In this document: piece by piece, positions 1 to 10,273 of the stretch
Position numbering within the stretch: position 1 is the first letter of the stretch
Layout of the letters: each line of letters begins with the position of its first letter
Assembly: GCF_947172395.1 (NCBI RefSeq)
Contig: NC_069106.1
Coordinates: forward strand, 1,302,001-1,366,000
Source of the DNA: Bicyclus anynana
Taxonomy: Eukaryota > Arthropoda > Insecta > Lepidoptera > Nymphalidae
DNA length: 64,000 nt
Direction: 5' to 3'
Program-made: the position numbers and the translations under genes
Notes under the pieces: model-generated
What the model was told of the DNA's origin: nothing
Databases searched by the model: none
What the model saw: only the letters and a program-made list of their open reading frames with translations

Positions 1-34
1 TGTTGTTACTCATGTTTTAGCAAATTAATTATTA

Positions 35-230
35 TCTATACTAATATTATAACGCTGAAGAGTTTGTTTGTTTGATTGAATGCGCTAATCTCAGGAACTA
101 CTAGTCCGATTTGAAAAACTCTTTCAGTGTTAAATAGCCCATTTATCGAGGAAGGCTATAGGCTATATTTTATACCCATATTCCTACGGGAACGGGAACC
201 ACGCGGGTGAAACCGCGCGGCGTTAGCTAG
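35..230 (+). mobile_element. Hel-A, complete non-autonomous Helitron
   Basis: Starts TCTATACTAATATTATAA directly after an A and ends CAGCTAG-like (here TTAGCTAG) directly before a T, the Helitron rule of TC...CTAG inserted between A and T. A GC-rich palindrome (CCGCGCGG, 213-220) sits just before the 3' end, as expected for the Helitron terminal hairpin. No Rep/helicase is encoded, so it relies on an autonomous partner elsewhere. Confidence 0.8.
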
Positions 231-649
231 TTATATATATTATTATTATAATAACAAAGTGATCTTTTAAGGGTTCCATTTTTTCTTTTGAGTTACGGAA
301 CCCTAAAAACCGTCGAAGTCATCCACGTCTCATGTGCATGAGGCAATTCATATTTTTTATTTTCGGTGAAACTGAGAAAGAAGTAGCTGTAGGCAATTTT
401 TCATTTTCCCGCCATTTATTTACGAGTCTCCCTCAAATGGATTCTGTTATGGCCGAGTTAAACTTATAATGGCTGTTAAGAACATTTCTTTTACGTATTT
501 TTTTTTTCATTTCTTTTATATTTTTTTTATTGGCAGAAGCGAACGAAAGCAATCGCGTCGTCTATACATCTTATTTTAAGCGGCTAAAGTTTTTGTTTGT
601 CGCTTCCAATACGAGTACGAATATAACACTGCTTTTTCTATGAAAATAA
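231..649. other. unassigned interval
   Basis: No gene seen. 271-311 carries facing GGTTCC and GGAACCCTAAAAACC motifs like the ends of Rep-E (see 9249 and 44835). Confidence 0.5.
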
Positions 650-841
650 TCTATACTAACATTATAAAGCTGAAGAGTTTGTTTGTTTGAACGCGCTAAT
701 CTCAGGAACTACTGGTCCGATTTCAAAAATTCTTTCAGTGTTAGATAGTCCATTTATTGAGGAAGGCTATAGGCTATATAATATTCCCGTATTCTTACTG
801 GAACGGGAACTACGCGAGTGAAACCGCGTGGCGTCGGCTAG
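650..841 (+). mobile_element. Hel-A, complete
   Basis: Second complete copy, TC at 650-651 after A, CTAG at 838-841 before T. About 85-90% like the copy at 35 by eye, in the same orientation. Confidence 0.8.
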
Positions 842-1244
842 TGTTATAATATAACTCGTTTTGCTATTATGTCACAGTTAGAGCTCTGGATTTTTCGTTT
901 GGTTCTAAGACAAAAAAGTGAAGCATGAATATATTTTGTCTATAAAAAACTTAGGTTACACTGTTTAATTTATATTACGCACTAAGGGCGCTCTATTCCC
1001 TATGACACGAGATCGTTCGTCTAGAGTTTACGAATTTAGAATTCTGACACGAAAAGAATCGCTAGCTTTATTTATTTAAATATTTTATTGCAACGAACCA
1101 TCAATCTCCTATAAAAAGTGGATGCACAATCGGCGATTAAAAAACGTCCCCACTCGATGAGTGCCAAACACAACTTCTTGGCACTTAATTCAAGTAGCTG
1201 CATTTGCAAATTCAACCTTAAACTCAATCCTTAATTTTTATTGA
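842..1244. other. unassigned interval
   Basis: AT-rich, no coding frame, no repeat recognised. Confidence 0.4.
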
Positions 1245-1506
1245 ATCATCATTATCAACCCATATTCGGCTCACAGTTGAGCTCAAGCATTCTCTCAGAA
1301 TGAGGAATTAGGCCAATAGTCCACCACGCTGGCCCATTGCGGATTGGCAGACTTCACACACGCAGATAATTAAGAAAATTCTCTGGTTTCCTCACGATGT
1401 TTTTCCTTCACCGTTTAAGACACGTAATATTTTTTTTAAATACACGCACTGACAAGCTGGAGGTGCATGTCCACTGAGGTCATATCCACTGAGCTACCAC
1501 GGCTTT
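1245..1506 (-). mobile_element. SINE-2, internally deleted
   Basis: Reverse copy: tail (CATCATTATCAACCCATATTCGG) at the low end, tRNA-like head at 1475-1506. The stretch carrying the pol III B box is missing between GGAGGTGCATGTCC and the A-box part, so this copy could not be transcribed by pol III. Confidence 0.85.
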
Positions 1507-2180
1507 AAAAAAAAAAATAAACACCTTCAAATAGCTCTTAAATCTAGGTCATCGCACTCACTTATATTTAAGTGGAATTGGGATAATTAACCAATGTCTC
1601 CCCCACAACAATGGAAGGATCCATAGATCACGTTCGCCGAACAATACGTCATTCGTGGGCTTATTTATGGGGTTAGTGTAACAAAGGTATTGCTGTGGAA
1701 CAGCAAATAATTAGATACTCGTATTTAAGAGGCTCCTAAATTTAGGGGAACGCGGTTGTTTTATCGCAAAAGGGTATTGTTATTGATTGTAATGGAAGAC
1801 GAATTGAAAGGGATTTTGTAATTAAGGTACGATTTAGGCAATTAGAATTAAAGAGGATGTTCGGAATTAGGCCCACTTTTCAGAACGATACAGAATTGAA
1901 AAATGTAGAAGAAGAAGAAATACTTTATTACACACAAAAATACAATTATAAAATAAAACAATAAAAAGATAAATTAAACTTAGCATGCAAAGGCGGCCTT
2001 ATTACAAAAAGTAATCTCTACCAGGCAACTCCTGACGAGAGAACTTGCGAAGAAAGAGCGGGAAGGTGCAATGCATTATATGTAATTATATATATAAATA
2101 ATTAAATAAATATAATATAATATATACGTATATATAATATTAAAATTTACATATGTATTACATAATATATGTACTAAAAA
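1507..2180. other. unassigned; possible LINE 3' tail at 1905-2045
   Basis: Mostly unrecognised. The motif GGCGGCCTTATTACAAAAAG followed by TCTCTACCAGGCAACTC near 1992-2030 resembles the piece at 35828-35872, so a worn dispersed repeat is present here on the minus strand. Confidence 0.35.
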
Positions 2181-2327
2181 TCTATACTTAATATTATAAA
2201 GCTGAAGAGTTTGTTTGTTTGTTTGATTGAACGCGCTAATCTCAGGAACTACAGGTCCGATTTGAAAAATTCTTTTAGTGTTAGATAGCCCATTTATCAA
2301 GGAAGGATATAGGCTATTTATCTTCCT
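2181..2327 (+). mobile_element. Hel-A, 3' truncated
   Basis: Good 5' TC end after A; the match stops after the GGCTAT block and the CTAG end is lost. Confidence 0.75.
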
Positions 2328-2358
2328 ACGTAGGTAGGTACCTAACTATACAATTAAA

Positions 2359-2582
2359 TCTATACTAATATTATAAAGCTGTATTGTGCTCTATATTATA
2401 AAGCTGTAGTGTCATAGTTTGTTTGTTTGCTTGATTGAACGCGCTAATCTCAGAAACTACTGTTCCGATTTAAAAAATTCTTTCAGGGTTAGATAGCCCA
2501 TTTATCGAGGAAAGCTATATATTATCCCCGTATTCCTACGGGAACGCGAACCAGGCAGGCGAAACCGCGCGGCGTCAGCTAG
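2359..2582 (+). mobile_element. Hel-A with duplicated 5' end
   Basis: TC at 2359 after A, CTAG at 2579-2582 before T. Longer than other copies because a piece of the 5' end (CTATATTATAAAGCTGT) is present twice near 2365-2410. Confidence 0.78.
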
Positions 2583-2860
2583 TATAACATAAAAGCTAAT
2601 TTTGAACGCCAGGAGGGTTTTCGTGTAGATGTTGTCACAGGCACCCTACCAGGCCTAATAGTGTTAGCTCGGTGCGGACCTCAGGTTTGTGGTTTCAGGT
2701 TTGTGGTTTATTGAGAAGTGCGGAAAATTCAGAAAAGAGTTAGAAGAAGCCTATTGGTTGCTTGCGTAACTGTCAAAGCGAAGCTTGACCGCTAGTAAAA
2801 GTTCAGAAAACACCCTAAAGTGTAGGTAACACTATTCAACAAAACACAAGAATAAAGGGG

Positions 2861-3070
2861 CTTAGGTTTTAATAAAATCCCCAGATTAAAATATTCGTCA
2901 CGCTTTTTCTAGACAGAAAGCATTTTGTCACGAACCGCGCAAAATATACGACAAAAAACACGGGGAATTTAAAACGGAAACTGAACGAATAAACCCGTCT
3001 CTTTTACAAGGTTTTTGTGTTTTGCAACTTCGCGATTAGGGTTTCACGAAATTATACGTTTTTTTTTCGG
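2861..3070 (+). repeat. Rep-L copy 1, unclassified
   Basis: Shares AGATTAAAATATTCGTCACG-like, ATTTAAAACGGAAACTG and AACCCGTCTCTTTTACAAGG-like blocks with 5515-5700 in the same orientation. No terminal repeats or coding frame visible. Class unknown. Confidence 0.6.
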
Positions 3071-4080
3071 TTGAATTTAGAGGTAGAAAGTTTTAACGTA
3101 AAGCTAGCCTGTTTGGGGTTTTAGGGTTTCACATAATTGTAGCAATTTACCTACTATCTGAAGCAAATATAGTGTTATAAGTTTAACGTGTCTGTCTGTC
3201 AGTCTGTCTGGCACCATAGCTCCCGTACGGATGCAGAGATTTTAATTAGTTTTCTTTGTATTATAGGTGACTTATGTGTTAGTGTTTTTGGACATGGTTG
3301 ATTAAAATCAATTGAGCCGTTTATGTGTGATGGGTGAAAGTGGGGAAATATCAGTGTTACCAACTCTCAAAAATATTTATCCCTAAAGTTTGAGTCAAAA
3401 CCCCCTAAAATCGCCTTAATTATTGAGTTGTCTCCCTAAAAATGCAAATTCTTAATAATTTAGAAATAATATGCTGTAATCTGTTTCAAAAGTCTTTATT
3501 TAATAAATAAAATATTACGTCTTCACCTAACCATTAAAATTTTTGAAGTCATACATGTTGACATTAACAATCTTTTTATTGTATAAAAATTGCCGCCAGT
3601 CGCCACACAGTGGTCGTACGTACGTATTATATGTCGTTATTAGTCGCTTGGTCAAGAAAGAAATATAAATATTATCAATTTAAAAATATTTAAAAGTCAA
3701 AAAGTCCCTAAAAATTTCAGACTCCTAAAAACATCCCATCGCAGTTATTTTCCCACTAAATTTGGGGGACCCCTAAGTTGGATATCCTGGGAAATATAGG
3801 TATACTGTGCAACTCTCCTATAATAAAGGTTATATGATAGTTGTTCAGAATATTTTCTCGCAGATTAATCTAGATTACTCTGTCCATAACTCAAAGCCCC
3901 GGATGATGTATGGCGGACTGATCAGGACTTTGTTTTGTGTTGACTATCACTTTGTGAGCATGTTTCGCTTACGTGATATTTGTTTAGGCAGTGTATTTGT
4001 TTTGCGAGTACATCTTCAGATTTACTTCCATAGTAATAGGTTGAGGCTTTTTACTCGTCATTCTTTTTTTATGCAAATAA
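3071..4080. other. unassigned interval
   Basis: 3187-3335 has a GTCTGTCTGTCAGTCTGTCTGG run and a 'CATAGCTCCCGTACGGATG' block that looks like a worn dispersed repeat. 3400-3780 has several CCCTAAAA-type motifs. The open frame at 3807-4151 runs into a SINE-2 head and is not credible. Confidence 0.35.
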
Positions 4081-4084
4081 AAAG

Positions 4085-4168
4085 TTGGAGATGCATGTCC
4101 CAGACCGTATTCGAACCTACGTCCTTCAAATCCAGGGGTTTTATCCACTAGACTATCACAGCTCATCT
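4085..4168 (-). mobile_element. SINE-2 head fragment
   Basis: Only the tRNA-like head remains, with a recognisable B box (rc of ATTCGAACC) and A box, in reverse. Confidence 0.7.
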
Positions 4169-4193
4169 CCCATCCAAAAATATTTATTACATA

Positions 4194-4657
4194 CTAGCGG
4201 ACGCCCGCGACTACGTCCGCGTAAAAATCAATGTAAACTTTCAAGTCCTATATCACCACTTTAAGGGTTGAATAAAAAAAAATTAATCACATTATATTTC
4301 GTATTATTTTTTGTGGTTTATGAAAATTTTTTAAAACTGTAACTCTAATAATGAATGTTTTTCCATACAAACTTTCAACCCCTATTCACCCTCTTCTCAT
4401 TTTATTTTTGCAATAAAAATATTCTTTAAACTTTTCCGTATTATGGTCTTAGACCGTGCCAAGTTCCATTTGAATCAATTTAGTAGTTTCAGCGTGATGC
4501 CCGAATAACAAAAAAAAACACGGACAGACAGCCAAAAAAATCGAAAAAAAAATATTTTTAGCTTCAGTATCGATTATATAATGCCCCCCAACAAAAATTT
4601 TCAAAATAACTTCAATGTACAGAATTGGATCTGCCACAGTTTTATTATAAGTATAGA
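4194..4657 (-). mobile_element. Hel-C, complete
   Basis: On the minus strand it runs TCTATACTTATAATAAAACT ... GCGGGCGTCCGCTAG, flanked by A and T. The 3' hairpin GCGGAC...GTCCGC is present. Relatives at 30553 and 34446. Confidence 0.72.
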
Positions 4658-4663
4658 TTTACA

Positions 4664-4830
4664 AGTAGACGCCGCGCAGTCTCACCCGCGTGGTTCCCGT
4701 TCTCGTAAGAGTACGGGAATAAAATAAAGCCTATAGCCTTCCTCGATAAATGGGCTGTCTAACAATGAAAGCATTTTTCAAATCGGACCAGTAGTTTCTG
4801 AGATTAGCGGGTTCAAACAAACTCTTCAGT
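4664..4830 (-). mobile_element. Hel-A, 5' truncated
   Basis: Reverse copy with damaged 3' end (TAGACGCCGCGCAG for CTAGCTGACGCCGCGCGG) and lost 5' end. Confidence 0.7.
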
Positions 4831-5210
4831 CAAACAATCTTCTTCTTCTTTTCAATTCCCTTGATAACGACGAGTGAGTTTTATTTAATTTCACCCGATA
4901 GCGACGAATACAAAGGACGGGTTGTGATTTTAATTGCTTGTTATGAACGATCTATAATAACAAAAACTGCCATACTGCGAAAAACACAACAAATAACACT
5001 GTAAAAGTTCATTTTCAATATCCGGTGGTCATAAAAAAAATACTAAATAACTTTTTTAAATACATTTGCCGCGAATCCAAACTGCCGTTTTGACGATAAC
5101 GGAGTTCGTATTTAAAAATAAAAATTGATTTGAAAATATTTGCTATGGATTTAGAGTCTTTAGAGAATTTATAAAAGCTTGGTCAGCCCATGCTCCTACC
5201 ATAGGTAAAT

Positions 5211-5394
5211 GTATAAAGCCGAAGAGTTTGTTTTGTTTGATTGAACGCGCTAATCTCAGAAACTACTGATCCGATTTGAAAAATTCTTTCAGTATTACAT
5301 AGTCCATTTATCGAAGAAGGCTATAGGCTATATATTATCCCCGTTTTCCTACGGGAACGCGAACCACGCGGGTAAACCGCGCGGCGTCAGCTAG
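5211..5394 (+). mobile_element. Hel-A, 5' end eroded
   Basis: CTAG end intact at 5391-5394 before T; the first about 12 nt are unlike the family. Confidence 0.75.
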
Positions 5395-5514
5395 TTTGTA
5401 TATATTTATGACTAAACATACAGTTGCTATTTAAAAACCAAACTGGAATTAAGTTCCAACTGTTTTATATTCAACGGAAATAATGTTTACCCTTTTATAA
5501 AGTCACTAACGAAG

Positions 5515-5700
5515 TTTTGGGTTTTAATATAAAATCCGGGGATTAAAGTATTCGTCACGCTTGCCCCGGAAGGATTGCTTTTCATCACGGGAGGGAAAAT
5601 TATTCATAAAAACTCGGTTTTAAACGGAAACTGGATGCGTAAACGCGTCGTTTTGTAAGTTCCACAGGATTAAAGCTTGAGGAAATTACATTTTTGTGTA
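5515..5700 (+). repeat. Rep-L copy 2
   Basis: Homologous to 2861-3070 (blocks GATTAAAGTATTCGTCACGC, TTTAAACGGAAACTGGATGC). 2.65 kb from copy 1 in direct orientation. Confidence 0.6.
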
Positions 5701-5790
5701 TTTTACGAGTGAATAACACTTAGTCCAGGATCCGGGGGGCATTTTTACAATTGTTTTCTTTCAAGTTAATTTTCCGTATTTTTTTTTTAC

Positions 5791-5850
5791 CGGCAATCTG
5801 TAAGTATTTTTTTAAAATATCGGCAATCCGTAAGTATTTTTTTTAAATAC
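5791..5850. repeat. 30-bp tandem duplication
   Basis: Two adjacent 30-bp units, CGGCAATCYGTAAGTATTTT plus T/A-rich remainder; the second unit abuts the start of a SINE-1. Confidence 0.75.
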
Positions 5851-6101
5851 GGCCTCCGTGGCGCAGTGGTCCAGGTCTGGCTGGTGGGAGGCTTCGACCG
5901 TAGCTAGTTACCACCCTACCGACAAACACGTACCGTCAAGCGATTTAGCGTTCCGGTACGATGTCGTGTAGAAACCGAAAGGGGTGTAGATTTTCACCCT
6001 CCTTCTAAAAAGTTAGCCCACTTCCATCTTAGATTGCAACATCACTTACCATCAGGTGAGATTGTAGTCAAGGGCTAACTTGTAAAGAATAATAAAAAAA
6101 A
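5849..6101 (+). mobile_element. SINE-1 lacking its B box
   Basis: Head GGCCTCCGTGGCGCAGT jumps straight to GGTCCAGGTCTGGC, so about 75 bp of the tRNA-derived part including the B box is absent. Body and A-rich tail (AAGAATAATAAAAAAAA) are normal. The copy at 14551 has nearly the same deletion. Confidence 0.85.
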
Positions 6102-6266
6102 TCTGTGCTCGGAGTTGATGGTGTTACACCCCTGTATCTCGAAGAGCACGTTAAGCCGTCGGTCCCGGCCATTATCATTTACATCTGATAGTGTTGATCC
6201 CACCAACCCACATTGTGCTCGCGCGTGCGAACCCGCAGCGTGGTGGGTCTTAGCTCCATATCTTAT
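6102..6266 (+). repeat. dispersed repeat body (SINE-like)
   Basis: Carries GTGTTACACCCCTGTATCTC, GAGCACGTTAAGCCGTCGGT and CCACCAACCCACATTG, a block I know as widespread in lepidopteran intergenic DNA. No head is recognisable; the 63-codon frame here is incidental. Confidence 0.5.
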
Positions 6267-6275
6267 CCTCTTTAC

Positions 6276-6627
6276 TAGTGATTACCAAAGTGGTCTATAC
6301 CCCTAGGGGTCTATGACAAAATTCAAGGGGTATGTCAGTGAAAAAAGAATTAGGGGCCTATAAAATGAGTGTCCGCTATAGTGGATCTTAACACATACAC
6401 TGATAGTACCTATTTTCGCACATCATACTATCTTATAATATTATTTTATTTATTATTTTAAAACATTATACATTTTAAAAGTACCAATGAAGACAAAAAT
6501 TTAAGTTATACGTTTATAAAGTTGTGTAAGTTGTAGGAAACAGAAAATCAATATCAGGTAACAGGTCTACCTAACACGGTAAAACATGGCAAGGGGTCTA
6601 CGACTCAAAAAAGTTTGGGGAACTCTG
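6276..6627. mobile_element. MITE-5, hAT-like
   Basis: Imperfect terminal inverted repeats: TAGTGATTACCAAAG...GGGGTCTATGAC at the left, and CAGAGTTCCCCAAACTTTTT...CGTAGACCCCT when the right end is reversed. Flanks CTCTTTAC and CTTTATAC match 6 of 8, fitting a worn 8-bp hAT target duplication. Confidence 0.55.
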
Positions 6628-6726
6628 CTTTATACGAAAGAAGGCCTGGTCCTGTAAAGGGCTGTTAAAATAGGGTGATACCTAATGATTATTAAAAAAA
6701 AACATCAAGCACAGATCGGTTGCCAA

Positions 6727-7037
6727 CTCAGACCAATTATAGAAGGACCTGTATCGCAATCATAGTCACGAACAAAATTGTCTGTCATTTTCTGAGGAAA
6801 ACGAGCTTAGATTTGGTATATATCTCATACTAAACTAGAAGTTTTGCCCTTTTTTTACACAATTCAATTCCACAAAAAGGTATTTTTACGGAGCTCTTTA
6901 ACCGACGAACACGATTACAACTATTTAACGTCTATTCTATAGAGACAGTTTTTATAATCACATTAGATCGTTGATCATATACTTTGACAGAAAAGTAACG
7001 TCTAGCGAGGCAGGTCCTATACAATAATTGGTCTGAG
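6727..7037. mobile_element. MITE-1 copy 1
   Basis: 311 bp with inverted ends CTCAGACCAATTAT / ATAATTGGTCTGAG, flanked by a perfect 8-bp direct repeat GTTGCCAA (6719-6726 and 7038-7045). An 8-bp duplication points to hAT, P or Merlin-type transposase; no protein is encoded. Relatives at 24236 and 37766. Confidence 0.8.
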
Positions 7038-7045
7038 GTTGCCAA

Positions 7046-7500
7046 GATATTTTGAAATGAAATTTATATTATGTATTCTTTTAATAAAAAAAAGACAAAA
7101 AAAAAATCTGCGGAATTAAAGAAATTGTATTTACCTATTAAAACCATAAAGCTATTAAAGCGTTTACCTGAGATATCTCAAGGAACCATAAACACGTAAT
7201 CACGATTTTAATTTACATAATACACATATAACAGCCGCCATTTTGGAGTGTAGGAACAAAAGGAAAATTCTGTAATTTTCCCCCACGCAAGAGAGTTTTC
7301 TCGTTGGGAAATGATAAATTTTCATTCAGCCAGCTATAAATGTCTCTTTTGCTCTCCCAAAAGAACAACGTTCGGGTTATTGTAACCAGAAATTAATGTT
7401 CTTTGTCCTATCATGCTATTATTTGCATAAAATTAGTAGATAGTAGAACTAATTTTGCGGAAAAACATGGCCGACAAAACGAAGTCGAAAATTATTATCG
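7046..7500. other. unassigned interval
   Basis: AT-rich, nothing recognised. Confidence 0.4.
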
Positions 7501-7501
7501 A

Positions 7502-7595
7502 CTAGCCAACGTCCCGCGGATTCACTCGCATAGTTCCCGTTCCCGTGGGAGTGCGGGAATAAAATATAGGCTATGTTCATTAGGGATAATTTATT
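7502..7595 (-). mobile_element. Hel-A 3' fragment
   Basis: CTAG end and the about 85 bp inside it, reversed; 5' half missing. Confidence 0.65.
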
Positions 7596-7609
7596 GCGAC
7601 GTGACGGGT

Positions 7610-7712
7610 AGCTAGAGCCTGGAGCCGCTGGATGCTACGGCTTGAGACCGATGTGCCTGGAGGTCCATGCAAGAGCCCTATGTCCAGCAGTGGACGTATA
7701 TCGGCTTATAAG
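7610..7712 (+). mobile_element. LINE-A 3' terminus
   Basis: Last about 100 bp of LINE-A (GAGCCGCTGGATGC...CTATGTCCAGCAGTGGACG), 5' truncated. Confidence 0.7.
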
Positions 7713-8074
7713 GTAAGGTAAGGACGGCTAGCAGCGACAGTGACTGTACCATTATTTTGTGGTAGAGGAAACACCTCAACCAGGTCCCAGGACTGTGACC
7801 TTGGAAGTAGTTTTAAGGGATCTCTTTAAAATGGATAAACACTCACCGTCCATGCTCGACATATTCTCCATGCCCACACTAAACAATGATCAATAATTAC
7901 AACACAAAACACTAACCCGTCTGGCAGCGTGACGGTGTCCACACTGCCTAACAAACAACTGAGCTCAAGTCGTCAAATACCCTCTTATTTATACCAACTC
8001 TGATAGCTCCCCTCTACAAAGACATGAATAATGAATGTTAATACCACTCGTTTCAGAGCCTATTCCTTTTTTTT
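7713..8074. other. unassigned interval
   Basis: Slightly more GC-rich than its surroundings; no repeat or gene recognised. Confidence 0.35.
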
Positions 8075-8325
8075 TATTCTAAATAGACTTGCGCTAGACC
8101 ACAATCATGCCTGGTGGAAAGCAATTATGAGGTCTAGGTTGGAGCTCGCTTGCCTACAAAATACCTATTCACTCTTGTCTTGAAGGTGCACAAATTATAA
8201 GTGTTAGGAAACACAGAAGCCGAAAGGGCATTCCACATCTTCGCTGTTCTCATCAGGAACGTCGATGTAAAACGTTTTGTGTGATTCGACTGGATATCGA
8301 CAACAAAAGGATGCCAATTTGCAAT
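8075..8325 (+). repeat. Rep-F copy 1
   Basis: Contains CGCTTGCCTACAAAATACCTATTCACTCTTG, closely like 12281-12373. Known to me as a common lepidopteran dispersed repeat; class uncertain. A reversed Helitron 5' end (TATTAGTATAGAT) follows at 8340-8379. Confidence 0.55.
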
Positions 8326-8379
8326 TCAATGCAGACAAACAATCAAATATTTCCTCTTTACGATATTAGTATAGATTAA

Positions 8380-8690
8380 TCTACATAATTTTAATTTAAG
8401 TAATGTAAATTTTGAAACTTATGACTTTTTGCGTGTAAAAATTACGGCTCGATGAAAAACTGAAATCTTTAAGCAGAAAGTATAAAAGAACAATTAAGTT
8501 TGTTCTACTCACAGCTAATTGGGAAACAATGATTGTACCGAATTGAAACTTAGAAGCGATTTTGATCGCAGTAAATGAATTTTAATGCTGTACGACTGCG
8601 ATACGATAAATTATTATAACATACGATACGATTATGAAATTAATATTATACTAACAAAAATTATGCCATTTTTAACACGATCAGTCATAC
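8380..8690. other. unassigned interval
   Basis: AT-rich, nothing recognised. Confidence 0.35.
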
Positions 8691-8866
8691 ATTGTCGTCC
8701 TCGCTGCGGTACTGATTTTTCTGTACTTTCCCCAGGTGCGAGGTTTTTTGACCTCGTACTAAAACAGTCGGTGGTACGATACGAGGTTCATCGACCTCGT
8801 ACCTCTTGAAGACGTGATAGGTACCTACGAGGTCAATTGACCTCGTCCCACAGAGAACGTGTTAAA
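8690..8866 (-). mobile_element. piggyBac-like end with palindrome array, copy 1
   Basis: Read on the minus strand it begins TTAA (8862-8865) CACGTTCTCTGTGG and then holds three palindromes: 8827-8846 (ACGAGGTCAATTGACCTCGT, perfect), 8781-8800 and 8739-8758, centres 46 and 42 bp apart. TTAA target and a CAC... terminus suggest a piggyBac-like element; the palindromes would be subterminal repeats. Copy 2 at 48817. Confidence 0.5.
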
Positions 8867-8876
8867 AATAGTTTAA

Positions 8877-9021
8877 TTGACGGCCTCGGTGGCGCAGTGG
8901 TATGCGTAGTGGATTTACAAGACCGAGTTCCCGGGTTTGATCCCCGGCTGGGTTGATTGAGGTTGATCCAGATCTAGCTCGTGGGAGGCTTCGGCCGTGG
9001 CTAGTTGCCACCCTACCGACC
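8877..9021 (+). mobile_element. SINE-1 head, 3' truncated
   Basis: Complete pol III promoter: A box GTGGCGCAGTGGTATGCG, B box GGGTTTGATCC. Body stops at CACCCTACCGACC and continues as a reversed Helitron. Confidence 0.85.
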
Positions 9022-9163
9022 TGTGTGGTTGCCATTCTCGTAGGAATACGGGTATAAAGACAGTGAATGAATTTTTCGAAATTCGTTTAGTAATTTTCGA
9101 GCCTATTTAATTAATGCAAACAAACATACAACATCTTTTCTCTTTACAATATTAGTATACACA
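9022..9163 (-). mobile_element. Hel-A2 fragment
   Basis: Reversed: TGTGGTTGCCATTCTCGTAG ... CTCTTTACAATATTAGTATA. The middle is deleted. Confidence 0.55.
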
Positions 9164-9248
9164 GCACTAAACGTCAGATGTATAGTTACATACAAATAAA
9201 ATCTTTTGCTACAGTTATACTGCTACAAGCAATGATGTTAAAAGAAAT

Positions 9249-9390
9249 AAAAACCGGCCAAGTGCGTGTCGGGCCACGCGCAGTGTCGGGTTCCGTAGAT
9301 TTAATTAGTATTTTTGTAATGCACATAAATACCGACAACGATACCCCACACTATAGGATAGCCGATAAAAAATTCTTCTGCACATTGACT
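9249..9390 (+). repeat. Rep-E copy
   Basis: Begins AAAACCGGCCAAGTGCGTG and matches 44835-44995 over about 140 bp, including ACCCCACACTATAGGATAG. A familiar lepidopteran repeat; class not settled from this window. Joined directly to a SINE-2 tail. Confidence 0.65.
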
Positions 9391-9563
9391 CAAACGGAAG
9401 GAAAAACATCCCGAGGAAACATGAGAAATTTCTTAATACACTACGTATGCGAAGTCTGCCAATCCGCATTGGGCCAGCGTGGTGGACTATTTGGCCTAAC
9501 CCCTCTCATTCTGAGAGGAAACTCATGCTCAGTAGTGAGCTGGATATGGCTTGTTAATATATT
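9391..9563 (+). mobile_element. SINE-2 tail, 5' truncated
   Basis: Has TCTGCCAATCCGCATTGGGC and CCTCTCATTCTGAGAGG. The 135-codon frame at 9178-9585 is a read-through of Rep-E and this tail, not a gene. Confidence 0.8.
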
Positions 9564-9804
9564 TAAAATAATGTTCTTTGAATAAAAACACTAAGAATTA
9601 AGTGATTGTAAGCCTGACGCAATATCTCGTATCCGACATTATATCAGGGCATAACAATTGGAAAGTTTGTACAAATAGCAAGATTATATTTTAATCTTGA
9701 ACAAACGTAAACGCTTTTCGAGGGCTTAGAGTTAGGTTCGGGGAATCCCCTTATAGTCTACGAGCCCAACATACGTCTATCACATATCATCGACATTCTT
9801 ATTC

Positions 9805-9934
9805 AATATCATCACACTTCACATTAAAATGCGAAAGTTTGTGTGTAAGTGTGCGTGTAAAAAGTCCATGGTTCCCGCAGGATTCGTGAAAAACTAAATT
9901 CCACGCGGACGAAGTCGCGGGCGTCCGCAAGTCA
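9805..9934 (+). mobile_element. Hel-B, internally deleted
   Basis: GCGAAAGTTTGTGTG start region and GCGGGCGTCCGCAAG end (CTAG mutated to CAAG), with the middle missing. Confidence 0.65.
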
Positions 9935-10009
9935 TTTATAAGCTAATCGGCTTAATTAGCCTATCGCAGGATACAATATTGCAATCGCTAACGCTAATTG
10001 GTTACTTTG

Positions 10010-10273
10010 TCAGCACTGCGTTTTCTATTGCGGGGTCGCCATTCCAGCACATTTATATTATATTTATGAAATAGTATACATAGATTTTATTTGGGGTCTC
10101 AAAGTGCTGAAATAGTAAGCGCAGTGTTGGTCGACCCCCCACTAGGTGGACTGACGACATCAAGCGAGTCACAGGGATTCGCTGGAGGCGGCTCAGTATC
10201 GTGATGTTTGGAAGTCCCTACAAAAGGCCTATGTCCTGCAGTGGATGTCCATCGGCTGATATAATGATGATAC
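10010..10273 (+). mobile_element. LINE-A 3' end with inverted 5' piece
   Basis: 10112-10273 is a forward LINE-A tail ending TGATATAATGATGATAC. 10011-10051 is a reversed piece (GCGGGGTCGCCATTCCAGCA) covering the same part of the element. Inverted 5' segments like this are typical of twin priming during LINE insertion. Confidence 0.7.

Noticed and set aside
6115..6306. 63-codon frame
   Set aside because: Falls in a dispersed SINE-like body.
9178..9585. 135-codon plus-strand frame
   Set aside because: Runs through Rep-E and a SINE-2 tail.
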